From Callorhinus ursinus (lineage: Eukaryota; Chordata; Mammalia; Carnivora; Otariidae), in contig NW_020312966.1 in assembly GCF_003265705.1 (NCBI RefSeq), forward strand, positions 24,808,896 through 24,872,895: 64,000 nucleotides of DNA, written 5' to 3'. Every line of letters begins with the position of its first letter. Within the stretch, counting starts at the first letter, position 1. This document shows positions 35,151 to 46,029 of the stretch, one piece after another. The position numbers and the translations under genes are program-made. The notes under the pieces are model-generated. The model was not told where the DNA came from. It did no database searches and saw only the letters and a program-made list of their open reading frames with translations.

Positions 35151-36587
35151 AGCTGAGAGCAAGAACATCAATTACTGACACAACGGTCAAACACGGGGCC
35201 GCAGGCCCCTCGGAGGACAAGGGCGGTGAAGCCTCAGAGCACTCCTGACATCATCTGCAGGGCTCCCTCTCTCCAGTTCTTGCCACTGCAGCTCAGAATG
35301 ACCCGAGGAGGTGAGACCCACAGCTGCTTTGTTATCGTCCTGTTATCTTTACAGAGCTGCTCGGAACTGAACATTAATTCAACTAGGTTTACTTCCAAGG
35401 CCTTTCTGCAGAGAAGAAATAGAAGCATCACTCTAACACATACCCCACAGGAAACTACACTCCTTTACCCTGGCCATCCCAAATCACCAGTGTTACGGAG
35501 TAATTTACTAGCCAAATTTAAGAGATATAAAGCCAGCACTAAGAGAGCTACAGAGTTGTTTCTTTCCAATTATATTTACCAACTCAATTGAGAATGCCCA
35601 TGACTCTCAATTATTGTTTATCGACATAAAAATTAAGGTCCCTACGACGGAAGGTCCTCTCCTCATTGCTTGTCACACAAAGCCAAGACCTGTACAAAGC
35701 CACAGCTTCTCTCATGGGCAAACTAGAAAAAAACACATCTATTCACCTGCTCAGAGAGACGAAAGCTTTTCTCGCTTGACCCACATTCTAGATGGTAAAA
35801 ACAAAACAAAACAAACCAGACAAACAAACAAAAAAAACCAAAACAAAACAGAACCCTCTCAATAAAATTAATAACTATAGGCTTCTGCATATGTTAGTTT
35901 TAGATTCACATATATGCTATTTACAGAGTCCAAGAAGACTAATGACATAAAATGTACAGAAAAGTGGCCTCAGGTTGGTATTACTTAGCAGAAGCAAACA
36001 CAAAAATCTCTCTGGAGGAATAATCCCTCAAACCCCGACAAGATTCCTTGGAGTAAAGTTTATTGACCATGAGGTCACAATCTGAAATTACACAGCACAG
36101 CCAGGGACCCTCCAGCATGAGCAAGAGTCAGGTGAACACAAACAAGATAGAATATCCTTCCCCAGAACTTCAGATAAGAGAACAGCATAAGAAATTTTAC
36201 AAACTAAGAAAACAGAACATAAGCAAGCACTTCTCAGAGGACAATCTGAGAAGTAATCAGCTGGTTTGCAAATGGGATTGAAAGAAATTGAGAGAAACTA
36301 AAAATTCTAGACTTACAGAGTTGAAAGAAGCTACTTCTTCTCAACTCCAACGGTGAAAAAGTAAAATAGAGAAATGATTTAAATAAGAAAGTCCTTTTTA
36401 AGCTTGGCCTTGTGCAAATACCAAATCAAGGTGTGATTGTCTTGTCAGTTGTTAAAAAAAAAATTCTCTCAGTAGACTAAGATAATGTCCTGTAAATAAC
36501 TTTAGTTGGCAAAATGCCCCCCAAAAATGAAACTAAGGTGATGGTTTTCCTATTGAAGTGTAATAGGCTCAAAGTATCCAAAATCAA

Positions 36588-36651
36588 GAGGGGGGAGGGG
36601 AAGGGAGGAGAGGGGAGGAAGGGGGTAGGGAGGGAGGAAGAGGGAAGGAGG
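36588..36651 (+). repeat. GGGA/GGAA purine tract
   Basis: 64 bases of strand-asymmetric G/A in the plus strand, a potential G-quadruplex or triplex former. Confidence 0.9.
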
Positions 36652-37329
36652 TTACCTTGAGCATCAAATGTCAAGAGGAGTTCTGGGTGTGGCTGTTGGC
36701 ATGTGTAACCAAATATACAAGAAACTGATTAACATTCTGAGTGATAGAATCCCAAAGATTTGTCAACCTGGATAAAAGAGGCTAAAGGAGGCTGTGACTG
36801 ATCATAGGGGTCACCTGGGGTCCTCCCATTTTTGTATTGTCAGAGGTGGGCCAAGAAATCTGCTCAGTCTGCAAGGACTCTTCAAATACGGCCAAAGAGG
36901 ATGACAGACAAGGAAGAACCACCCAGAGGGTAGAGCCATGAGTCTTGAAGAAAGATATTCTGGGGGTACCACTGTCCTCCCCATCAAGTGCAGAAGCGCC
37001 ATCAGGGACCACGCACCAGCTCTTGAAATAGCTACCTACATGATTTCAGATTTCTTTGAACTAGCAACTACCGTGCGTTCCCTCTGTTTGCAATTGCGTT
37101 GTCTGTGTTCTAGCCTCACACACTGGGCGAGAAGACCTTTCATTAATTCATGGATTTCGGGAACAAGAGAAGCCACATTCAGACGGATGAGATAATATGG
37201 TAAAAATCTTGAACATCAGGCCTGGTGCCATGGTTAAACGGGACTTTTGAGTTGGCTGTCTTGGGAAGGAAAGGATATTTTATGTGCAGAAAGGAGAGTT
37301 CACTGAACACAGTTTAACAGAAGGCTGGA

Positions 37330-37700
37330 CTGTGATATTAGTGGTCAGAAATATTCCCTCGCCTTTCTTTGGAAAGGATTGTTATTTCTCTACCTTGGTT
37401 TTGCTGAGCTTGGCCATATGACTTGCTTTGCCCCATGAAATATGAGTGGAACTGACATCCAGGCAAAACTTTTACAACTTTTTTAAGCCAGGACCCCGTT
37501 CTGGCTTTATCTTTTAGTTCTGCCATTAGACCAACTGTGTTCCAGATAAGGCCTCATTCATCAAACTGAGTCTCAGAGTCAGGAAAACATGGTACACAGC
37601 TACAGTCAGAATATAATGGACACGAATCTCCAACATCACATAAACCTTTGCTGTTATAAGCAACTGAGACTTGGGGGCCATTTCTTATCTCATTCCAATC
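37330..37700 (+). mobile_element. MLT1-type MaLR LTR
   Basis: CTTGGCCATATGACTTGCTT, CATTAGACCAACTGTGTTCC and ACATAAACCTTTGCTGTTAT...CAACTGAGACTTGGGGG follow MLT1 in order. Confidence 0.7.
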
Positions 37701-38329
37701 TAGCTTATCCCAACTGATAACAGCCATCAGTTTAGCAGCTTTCATCTGCATCCTGTCATCTCATGGTCTTCACACAGTGCCACATGTTCAGACCTCACAT
37801 CTACAGTCAGGACAGCAAAAAAGGGGAAAAAAAGACGAGGCACAGGCCTACCTTTTTAATGCATCAATGGCCAAAAATGTGTAGTTCCAAGGCAGGCACA
37901 AAAATGAAGTTTTTTTGTTTTTATAACCATTAATGGTAGAGAGGAAATCTAGGACATACTAATTTAGAAACTCTACCTAAAAGTCATAATTTTTATAATT
38001 TATTAGAAGTAATTTAAGTAAAATGCTTTGCTCAAATCTGGTCTTCCTCTCCAACCCTTCTGCTACTATTCACTTTTCCGAGTTCTCGAGTAACTCTTCC
38101 ACGCATCTTGCCCGGGTTACAAATGTGCATTCGTGTTTTTTGAACCTATTTCTTTAGATCTGGGTTTGGAATTGCATGCTTCAACCTTTTTTTTTTTTTT
38201 TCCTCTTAATAATCTTTTGGGATTCCTATCCAAACATCCTATTAGAGGTTTCCTGAAAAAAATATTTTCAAGTGTTTTACTTTTTAAATAACATCATAAA
38301 ACACTGAAATCAACTTGGGGATTTGGGCA

Positions 38330-39420
38330 TCTTGGCAGGAAGAACAGTAAGTGTAAAGGCCCTGAGGCAGGAAAGAGCTTCATGGGGAAGGCAAAGGGAG
38401 AGTGGATGGAGCAGACGTCAGCAAGTAGCATGGCCAAGTCATGAAGTCTGGAAGCACCTTAAAGAGATGGAATTTGGTTCATTTTGTCCTAATTTTACTG
38501 AGAAGGCTTTGGAAGACTTTAAACCAGTAAGTGATGTACTTGCATATTTACAGGTTTATGTAAGTTACATATACGTATATATATTTTCAACATTCTGCCT
38601 GCTGTGTGCAAGTGAACTGAAAGAGAGAGAGAGAGGAGAAATGATGGGGCCAGGTAAGAGTCTGTTTTCTTTCCCCCAGCGACAGGTGACTGCATTAGGA
38701 CTGGAGGAAATGAAAAGCGACAGGATTTGGGAAAAGGTCTGAAGGCAGAGCTGATAGGACATGCTGGTGGAGAGAATGCTCGCCGAGGAAAAGAGCAGAC
38801 TGATAGAGGAAGACTCCAAGGTTTGCGGCAAGATGAACTGGCAAAATGGTGATGCCATCAGCCAAGATGGCAAGCCTGGGGCAGGCGTGGAGATGGAGGG
38901 GGTTCGGGCATTCTTCTTATGGTCGTGTGAAGCCTGAGATACCCACTGGATACTCAAGGAGAGGTGAGGGCAGGTGAAGAGCCGAAGTTCTGGCTCAGGA
39001 AAGGGTCTGAGGAAGGTCATGTAAAGAAAGGAGACTGTGTGGGCTCACCTTGGGAGTGAGTTTGAACAGGGAAGAAATTCAAGGCCACAGTCCTGGGCAC
39101 ACCAACATGAGAGTGTTACAGAAAACATGAGGACCCGCTAAAGGATTCAGAAGGAGGACCCAAGAAGGCATGAGGAAAATCAGGCCTGAATCATGGGTGA
39201 CAATCAAGTGGAACAGTCCAGGGAAGGAATGAGTGATGAAAGCTATCAGGCCTGACAGATAAGGTCTTGGGACTGGCCACTGGATTTACCAGAATGGAAG
39301 TCAGTGATGGCTTTGCCAAGAGCTTTCTTGTCTCGAGTTGGGCAGGGGGACAGGGCACAAGTATGTGTGAGTCTCCTGAAATGTTCTGCCACAAAAGGGA
39401 GCAGAATCACAGACTGTGAA
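38330..39420 (-). repeat. L2 LINE, about 1 kb, antisense
   Basis: AAGGCCCTGAGGCAGGAAAG, GGAAGACTCCAAGGTTTGC and GATACCCACTGGATACTCAA are reverse-complement L2 3' phrases in the right order. The 139-codon frame here is not a gene. 39.4-40.95 kb beyond has nothing recognised apart from an (AAT)n at 40.33 kb. Confidence 0.6.
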
Positions 39421-40999
39421 TGTTCCCAGAAAGCTCAGTGGTCTTTGGCGCCAACAGCTATAATCAGTAAACCACAGAAGTCACTTGAGTCAACCAAAAT
39501 GGATATTAAGTGTCTGCTCTGTGGAGAGCCTGGTTCTACCAAGCAGTCCCGGCGGAGACAGGACTCAAAAGCGACAGGACATACCCCATCCTAATGAAGA
39601 ACATAATGAACGGCACTGCAGACAGAGGGTGGGGGGTGTCACGGTCCTACGGGCAGGAACACTCGTTCTGGCTGGAAGATTAGGGAAGATGGACGTGACT
39701 TCAGTTGACTTTGAAGCCTGACGAAGATCTAATGAGCTTGGTCTACTTGTCAATTAATAAAAGTTAAAAATTAAACCATCCACCCCCCGCCCAAAATCTT
39801 CCCATTGAGTAACATACAGGCTAAAGGTTTTTTAAGGTAATAATTTACCTCCTGGGAGTGTAGGGCAATGTAGAAAATTTTGAAAAGCTTAAAGGAATTT
39901 ACCGGAAAGGAAGGAGGGACCCCACATTCTAACTCACTCAGGTTAGTCTTCAATCTTTCCCCTTAATATTCTGCTTTTGAGATGATGGGAAGGGGTTTTT
40001 CTTTCATTTGTTGCTCTGGGGTGGACGTTGTGGGATGGGGAAGAGAACTCCTCTTTCCTAAGATAATTCTGAGAAGTAAGAGAGGATATCACCTTATCCT
40101 AAAAGAAACAAGAGCCCAAACTCCAGAGAATAAAACCTCAGGGAATAAATCCATCCAAAAGAATAGTTGCAGAGACAGAGAGTCTGAATTATCTGAAGCA
40201 TGTGGAAGTGAACCAGCAATTTTAAACTACGCTTTTAAGGGTTAACGTCACCCAAATACTGGGACCAGACTAGATACCTTCAGCTTAAGATTCATATATT
40301 GGGCTTATTTTTGTGGGATGCATTAAGAATAATAATAGTAGTAATAATAATAATAAAGCACTGACCACATCTGTGGTGAGATAGTAAATGTAAAAGCTGA
40401 ATTCTGGCAAAGGAAGTTTTTTTATCAGGGCTAAAAGATCAAATTAATCAAAACAGATGAGACCTCTCCAGTGAATTTATGCAAATGGAATCCCATGACT
40501 TTGGGACGTAGTTATCGGGTGAAGAGTTTGGGGCAGAGGACTCTGATTTTGGAGCTACGGATATGAGCCACAAGCTACTTCTTATACGGGGGAGGAAATG
40601 TTCAGTGCTGAGACCAGATATAAAAACATGTGAGCCACTAATAGCTCAGTGCGGGACCTTAAGGAAACGCCTCACTCCACAGTGAACTAGTGAAGAGCAG
40701 AAGAGCAAGACAAGGGTTCGTGCAAAGAATAGACACAGAATCAGTCTTGGCCAGGGAGTCGGACAGTAAGTTGATAGAATGACTCATTCAATAACTTTGC
40801 AGGTTGTTCCTCATTTACTTAGTCTGTAAGTAAATAGATAAAAGTGATGACTTTCAAATTTATATTTCTCCTTTGGCCCCTGTCTCAAGCTATAGAGTCA
40901 CAGACACCATGCCTACTGGGCCATCTTCCCTTCTGGGTCTAACGAGCAACTCAAACCCAACAGCGTAGAATGAAACTCTTCTTTTTTCTTCTGGAAACC

Positions 41000-41600
41000 C
41001 GCTTCCCTCTCACTCGCTTTCCCATCTCTATGGAGCATAACGCCATTTACTCATTTGTACAAGCCATAAATCTAGAAGTCTCCAATGATCTCCCCCATTC
41101 TCTCTTCTCCTACCCACCTCATTAGCAATTCTTGGTGACTTTCACTCCAGAGCAGATCCCCAGTCTGGTCTTTTGTACCATGACCCGCCTCCCCCATACA
41201 TTAACTCTTGCCTAGGTGACCACCACAGCCTCTTCCTGACTCTCTTGGTTCCCAGTCTTGCCCCGTAGAGATCATGCATCACCCAGCAGCCAGGTGAATC
41301 CAGTCCCCTTACCCAGCCTGTGGGTATGGCCCCTCACCACCACTTTGGTCTCCTCTCCCATATCAACATTCTCACTCACTCTGCATTAGCACTGGGCACA
41401 CTTGCTGGTTCCTTTGCCCGGAAGGCTTTTACTCGGAGCTCCTTTCTTCTCATCATTCCCAATTTAGCTCAAATAGACCTTTCCCAAACCAGGTAAAGCA
41501 GTTGCCCTCTTCTTGTTAGTTACCTAGTGGCCGTCACTGTGACTCTCATTTTCTCCAGAGCATGTCATTCTCACGTTTTCCTTTTCATACTGGCCTCTCC
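41000..41600 (+). repeat. L2 LINE 3' region, decayed
   Basis: CTTGCTGGTTCCTTTGCCCGGAAGGC (in part) and TTTAGCTCAAATAGACC...TTTCCC resemble the L2 end, with its usual TTCCC-rich tail. Confidence 0.45.
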
Positions 41601-41821
41601 CAGAGGCCTCGCTGGGGTTGACGAGGCAGTGGGAGTTGGCAGTGGAGGATGAGGGCAGGACAAATCTGATGTAGGGCAAGGGATGCAGCCATGGACAGTA
41701 TGTGAGACATCAGTGCTGGTTACCAGACAACCTGACATGTGCTTCTAATAGTAAGTATAGAGGGGGGACAATTTAATGAGAACCAAGCACTTCAGTCATA
41801 AATGCAAGAGAAAGAGCAAAG

Positions 41822-41988
41822 ACATCTGCTTTTGGCTCAGGTCATGATCCCAGTATTCCCGAATCGAGCCCCGCATGGGGCTCCTTGCTCAGCGGGGAGT
41901 CTGCTTCTCCCTCTCCCTCTGCCCCTCCCTACCATTCGTGCTCTCTTTCTCTCTCTCTCTCAAATAAATAAATAAATATTTTTTTTTA
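41822..41988 (+). repeat. Carnivore SINE, tRNA-like head missing
   Basis: Starts at ACATCTGCTTTTGGCTCAGG; carries GAATCGAGCCCCGCATGGGG, CT-rich stretch and AAATAAATAAATAAA tail. Confidence 0.92.
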
Positions 41989-42414
41989 AGAGAAAGAGCT
42001 AAGGAAGCATAACATTCCATTCACTGGTTCAACAAATATTTACTCAGTCAATGAATGAACTAGTGGTCAGTGAACTCTCAGGCACTGGTAGGTGAGAAGA
42101 GTCCTTATAGTTATGGCCGTGGCAAAAAAAATGTTAGTCTGAAAGCTGGGACTTCAAGCCTTGTGACTGATATTCTCCTTTCAGTTCAACTAACTGCCCT
42201 AAATGTGGACAGACATGATAAGCAAATTATTTTTACAGCAAAATATCCCATCCCTTCATTTGACGGATTTCTTCTCAGAGTTACCAGGGCGGCTCAGAAT
42301 AAAAGTCCATTCATTAGTCTTAGCTTCCAAATAATCTCATGTTGTAATGAATAGGTCCCGTCTGATGAAGAGCACGAAACTCCAAACTTCATCTAAAAGT
42401 AGAGCTTCTCCCTA

Positions 42415-42490
42415 AATTGATAAAGGGGATCGAGAGTACACTTGTTGTGATGAGCACTGAGTAACAGATAGAACTGTTGAATCACTATAT
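42415..42490 (+). repeat. Short L1 3'-end scrap
   Basis: CTTGTTGTGATGAGCACTGA and GAATCACTATATTGTATACC match the L1 3' end seen at 43.1 kb in reverse. Confidence 0.65.
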
Positions 42491-42685
42491 TGTATACCCG
42501 AAACTCTGCACAGCCTGGTGCCCGTGGATTCTGAGGCCGGTGTCACGCACCAGTCCCCTTCTCTCTTTCTCTCTCTCTCACACACACAATCACACAATTT
42601 GTAAAGCTGTTAGGGTAAAAGATTCCCATGCCCCAGACACTGTGGCCACAGGTTTTAGGGTAGTTTTTTTGTTATTGTTTTAAAT

Positions 42686-42887
42686 ATTTTTTAGAAGATT
42701 TTATTTATTTATTTGAGAGAGAGAGAGCGCATAAGCAGGGGGAGCGGCAGGCCGAGGGAGAAGCAGGCTCCCCGCTGAGTAGGGAGCCAGATGCGGGGCT
42801 CCATCCCAGGACCCAAATGCGGGGCTCGATCCCAGGACCCTGAGATCATGACCTGAGCCAAAGGCAGATGAGCCACCCAGGTGCCCC
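42686..42887 (-). repeat. Carnivore SINE with internal 26-bp duplication
   Basis: ATGCGGGGCTCCATCCCAGG at 42791 is repeated as ATGCGGGGCTCGATCCCAGG at 42817. The segment between GGCAGATG and AGCCACCC is shortened. Confidence 0.93.
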
Positions 42888-43084
42888 GTGTACCTTAATT
42901 TTAAAACCAGGGCTCAGGACAACGTACAGGAGCGCTGTCATCGTCTTAATGTTGTGATTTTTCTTTTCATAATTTTCTACTCACTTAGAAACATGTAAAC
43001 TACATAATGAAATGTTGTATGTATATATGTTTTACTTATTTTATTACCTTGGTACTTACTGTTCTACAACTTGCTATTTTCTTT

Positions 43085-43690
43085 TTTTTAATTTTTATTT
43101 TAATTCCAGTTAGTTAACGTACAGTGTCATGTTAGATGCCGGTGTGCAATGTAGTGATTCAACCCTTCCACACATCACCCGGTGCTCATCACAACAAGTG
43201 CCCTGCTGCACCCCCGTCACCTATTTCTCCCATCCCCCACCCCCGTCCCCTCTGGTGACCATCAGTTTGTTCTCTGTAGTTAAGAGTCTGTTCCTTCCTT
43301 CTTTCCTTCCTCCCTCCCTTCCTTCTTTCCTTCCTTCCTCCCTTCCTTCCTTCTTTCCTTCCTCTCGCTCTCTCTCTTTTCCCTTTGCTTGTTTGTTTTG
43401 TTTCTTACGTTCTAAATAACAAATGAAATCATATGGTATTTGTCTTTCTGACTTATTTCGCTTAGCATTATACTCTCTAGCTCCATCCAGGTGGTTGCAA
43501 ATGGCAAGATTTCATTCTTTTTGATGGCTGAGTAGTATTCCATTGTATATATATACCACCTCTACTTTATCCATTCATCCATCGATGGACATTGGGCTGC
43601 TTCCATATCTTGGCTATTGTAAATAATGCTGCTATAAATATAGGGGTGCATGTATCCCTTTGAATTGACAATTAGCTTTTTTCACTTAAT
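43085..43690 (-). repeat. Carnivore L1 3' end, inverted
   Basis: Plus strand reads AATTCCAGTTAGTTAACGTA, CTCTGGTGACCATCAGTTTG, TTGATGGCTGAGTAGTATTC, the reverse of an L1 3' end, with a TTCC microsatellite grown inside. An older inverted L1 scrap continues to about 43960. Confidence 0.88.
43291..43378 (+). repeat. (TTCC)n microsatellite inside the L1
   Basis: TTCC, TTCT and TCCC units over about 88 bases. Confidence 0.95.
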
Positions 43691-44259
43691 ACTTCTTTTA
43701 AAACTCTAATATGTATATAGATTTTATTAGTTCTTTTTGATGGCTGTAGAGTATTCCAAAATATATGTACTTTACTTTATTTAGCTATTCAAACATTAAT
43801 GACCATTAGTTAGCTGCTAATTTTTCACTTTTACAAATATTGCTACAAGGATTGTCTTGGGACATGCTTTTGTGTGTCTGTACAGATTATTCCCTGGTAG
43901 ACGCCACGAAGCAGCAATACCAAATGGAAAGATGCCCTGACTCCTACAAACAATAGCTTAGTTCCCCACACTTTTGCCTAAACTAGGGATAAGTCTCTCA
44001 AATATTTATGGAAGCGGACAGGTAAGAAATAATAAGATCTTGTTCTTCTAATGTTCCTGTCTTTGATAGTAAGGCAGGGTGCGTTCTGCATGTCTGTTCT
44101 TCATCTGGTTTACGTACTGTACTAATAGTTATGTACTCTTCACCCACTTTCTTATACTTTGTCTTTTTTTATTATCTTGAAGTTTAAAAAGAACACCGCA
44201 CCCTTATCTGGTATCATACTGTAATCACTTTCGACTCCCCTCCCCCCCACCAAGAACCT

Positions 44260-44900
44260 CTTATGGTATGTATTGTTACAGATAAGTTTCATGCTTTTTG
44301 TATCCCTCAGGATCCTTATGCTATGTCTAGGTATAGCTTTAACTTCATTTCTCTGGCTTCAGACTCCTTGTGATTCCTGAATCTAAGAAATCTTGTTTCC
44401 ATCTATTCTGGAAAAGCCCTAACCATTATTTCTTAAAGCACTACCTCTCCTCAATTCTGTTCATTTTCTTTTTCCAGAAGTCTTATTCAACATATACCAG
44501 ACCTTTCAACTCTATTTTCCAAGTCCCCTAACTTTGCTACCATATGTCATTATGTCCCTGAGGTTTAATCTGTATAATATACTTATTCTGTTTAATATTC
44601 TGTATAATTATTCTGTATAAATTACTTTATTCTGTATAATTTTGTTCTACCTTCTGTTTCACTAATTCAGTCATTAGCTAGTTGTCTAATGACTAATGAC
44701 TTCGTTTCTAATTTCAATGCCTAAATTTGTCTTTTGTATTTCAAGTACTGCCTTTCTTAAATATGCCTGTTCTTTTGGGTATCTTCTTATGTTTTAGAGC
44801 CTACCTTCTATTTCTTCAATTATTTTAAGCATGGTTATATGAGGCATTTATCAGTTTATCTGACTCTTGGAAGTTCTCAGCAATTTGCTCCTGCTATGTG
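44260..44900. repeat. Old L1M-type LINE region
   Basis: CCTTGTGATTCCTGAATCTAAG (in part), GGAAAAGCCCTAACCATTAT and CCTACCTTCTATTTCTTCAA resemble a widespread old L1 3' region. TTCTGTATAAT is locally amplified at 44580-44640. Confidence 0.45.
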
Positions 44901-45679
44901 TTGAGTCTGAGGACTTGCCTTGGATGGTTGCTTCTGTGAGGGTTTCTAATTTTGGATCTGGAAGTCATATTAAGTGGAGCTTCATCTTCAGTAATTCCAT
45001 GTGATCTGTGTTAAGGAAATCAGCCTGGGCCCAGTTCTTCGCTCAGTTTTTCAGCCGAGAGAGAGTTCTCAGACAATAAAAACAGTATGAATTGAAACCC
45101 CTAGCTCCCCATGACATAGTTGCGAATTTTTGGAATTTGAAGGAGAGGCTCTTTCTTTTCAAACCAGAGCTCAGTACGATGTAAATTATCACTGTCCCAC
45201 TGTTGCAATGGACAGAGCCTCTTTAACTCAGTTTTGAACCCCTTTGAGGGCTCTGGTTCTAAAATAGGATCTCCATTATAATCCCCGTCATGGTGGAAGT
45301 CTAAGGCTTTATCCCTCATCCCTAGGGACCTAGATCTCAAGACCCTTGCATCACTGAAACGATGTCTGCTCCCCACCCCAGTCCCAGGGCCACTGAAGAG
45401 TTAGTTCATACTGCAAACTCTTCATTACATCCATGGGGATATCTCTTACTATCTTTGGAGCTACGTATTTAAAAAGATATTTGCCATATTTTAACTGGTA
45501 TATCTAGATGTTTATAACACGCAGTTTTTCAGGTAATTTAAGATATCAGAATCTTCCAGATGAAATTTCAAAGAAGACTGTCAGGTTTTAACATCCAGTT
45601 GATACATATATCAGTTGAGAGACAAAGGAACACAGAACTGGAAAGAATATTACAACCCATTAAGGCAGTCCAGGCCAGA

Positions 45680-45830
45680 CCATTCATTTCAGAGAAGCAG
45701 AGACTAAGACCCAGGGCAACTATGACCTTCCCAGGGTCACACAATTGTCTAGTGATAAGTCTGGGCAACAGATCAGGTCTCCTGAACCCCAACCTAGCAC
45801 TTTTCCCACCAAATAGTTCCTCCTAATTTG
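45680..45830 (-). repeat. MIR SINE just upstream of SLC17A4 exon 1
   Basis: CAGAGACTAAGACCCAGGGC, CCCAGGGTCACACAATTGTC and AGGTCTCCTGAACCCCAACC are reverse-strand MIR phrases. Confidence 0.7.
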
Positions 45831-45941
45831 TAGAACTGGGGCAGCGTCATGTGTGATACAGGACACTTGTCGCCCTGTATTTGCTTTTGCATTCTTTCAT
45901 TTCAGTAGGTGAACGCCAGTCCCTGGGAGAAAAGCACCAAA

Positions 45942-46029
45942 ATGTCTACTAGAGCAGAAACAAAGGGAGTGGGAGCTATTTCCAGTGACGGGAGTTTAAA
46001 CATGGCTCACGTGCAAACCTCCAGGAAAG
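45942..46029 (+). CDS. SLC17A4: SLC17A4 coding exon 1
   Basis: Encodes residues 1-29 and the first base of Gly-30, starting MSTRAETKG and containing ISSDGSLN, like human ISSDGNLN. Donor GTAAAC at 46030. The frame is open upstream to an ATG at 45909, but the human protein starts at MST and the outer ATG lies just 4 bp after the acceptor. Confidence 0.9.

Noticed and set aside
38323..39020. 139- and 151-codon frames
   Set aside because: They lie in antisense L2 sequence and on opposite strands of the same repeat.
43291..43378. Regularly spaced repeats as a CRISPR-like array
   Set aside because: Simple TTCC microsatellite in a mammalian L1; no spacers.
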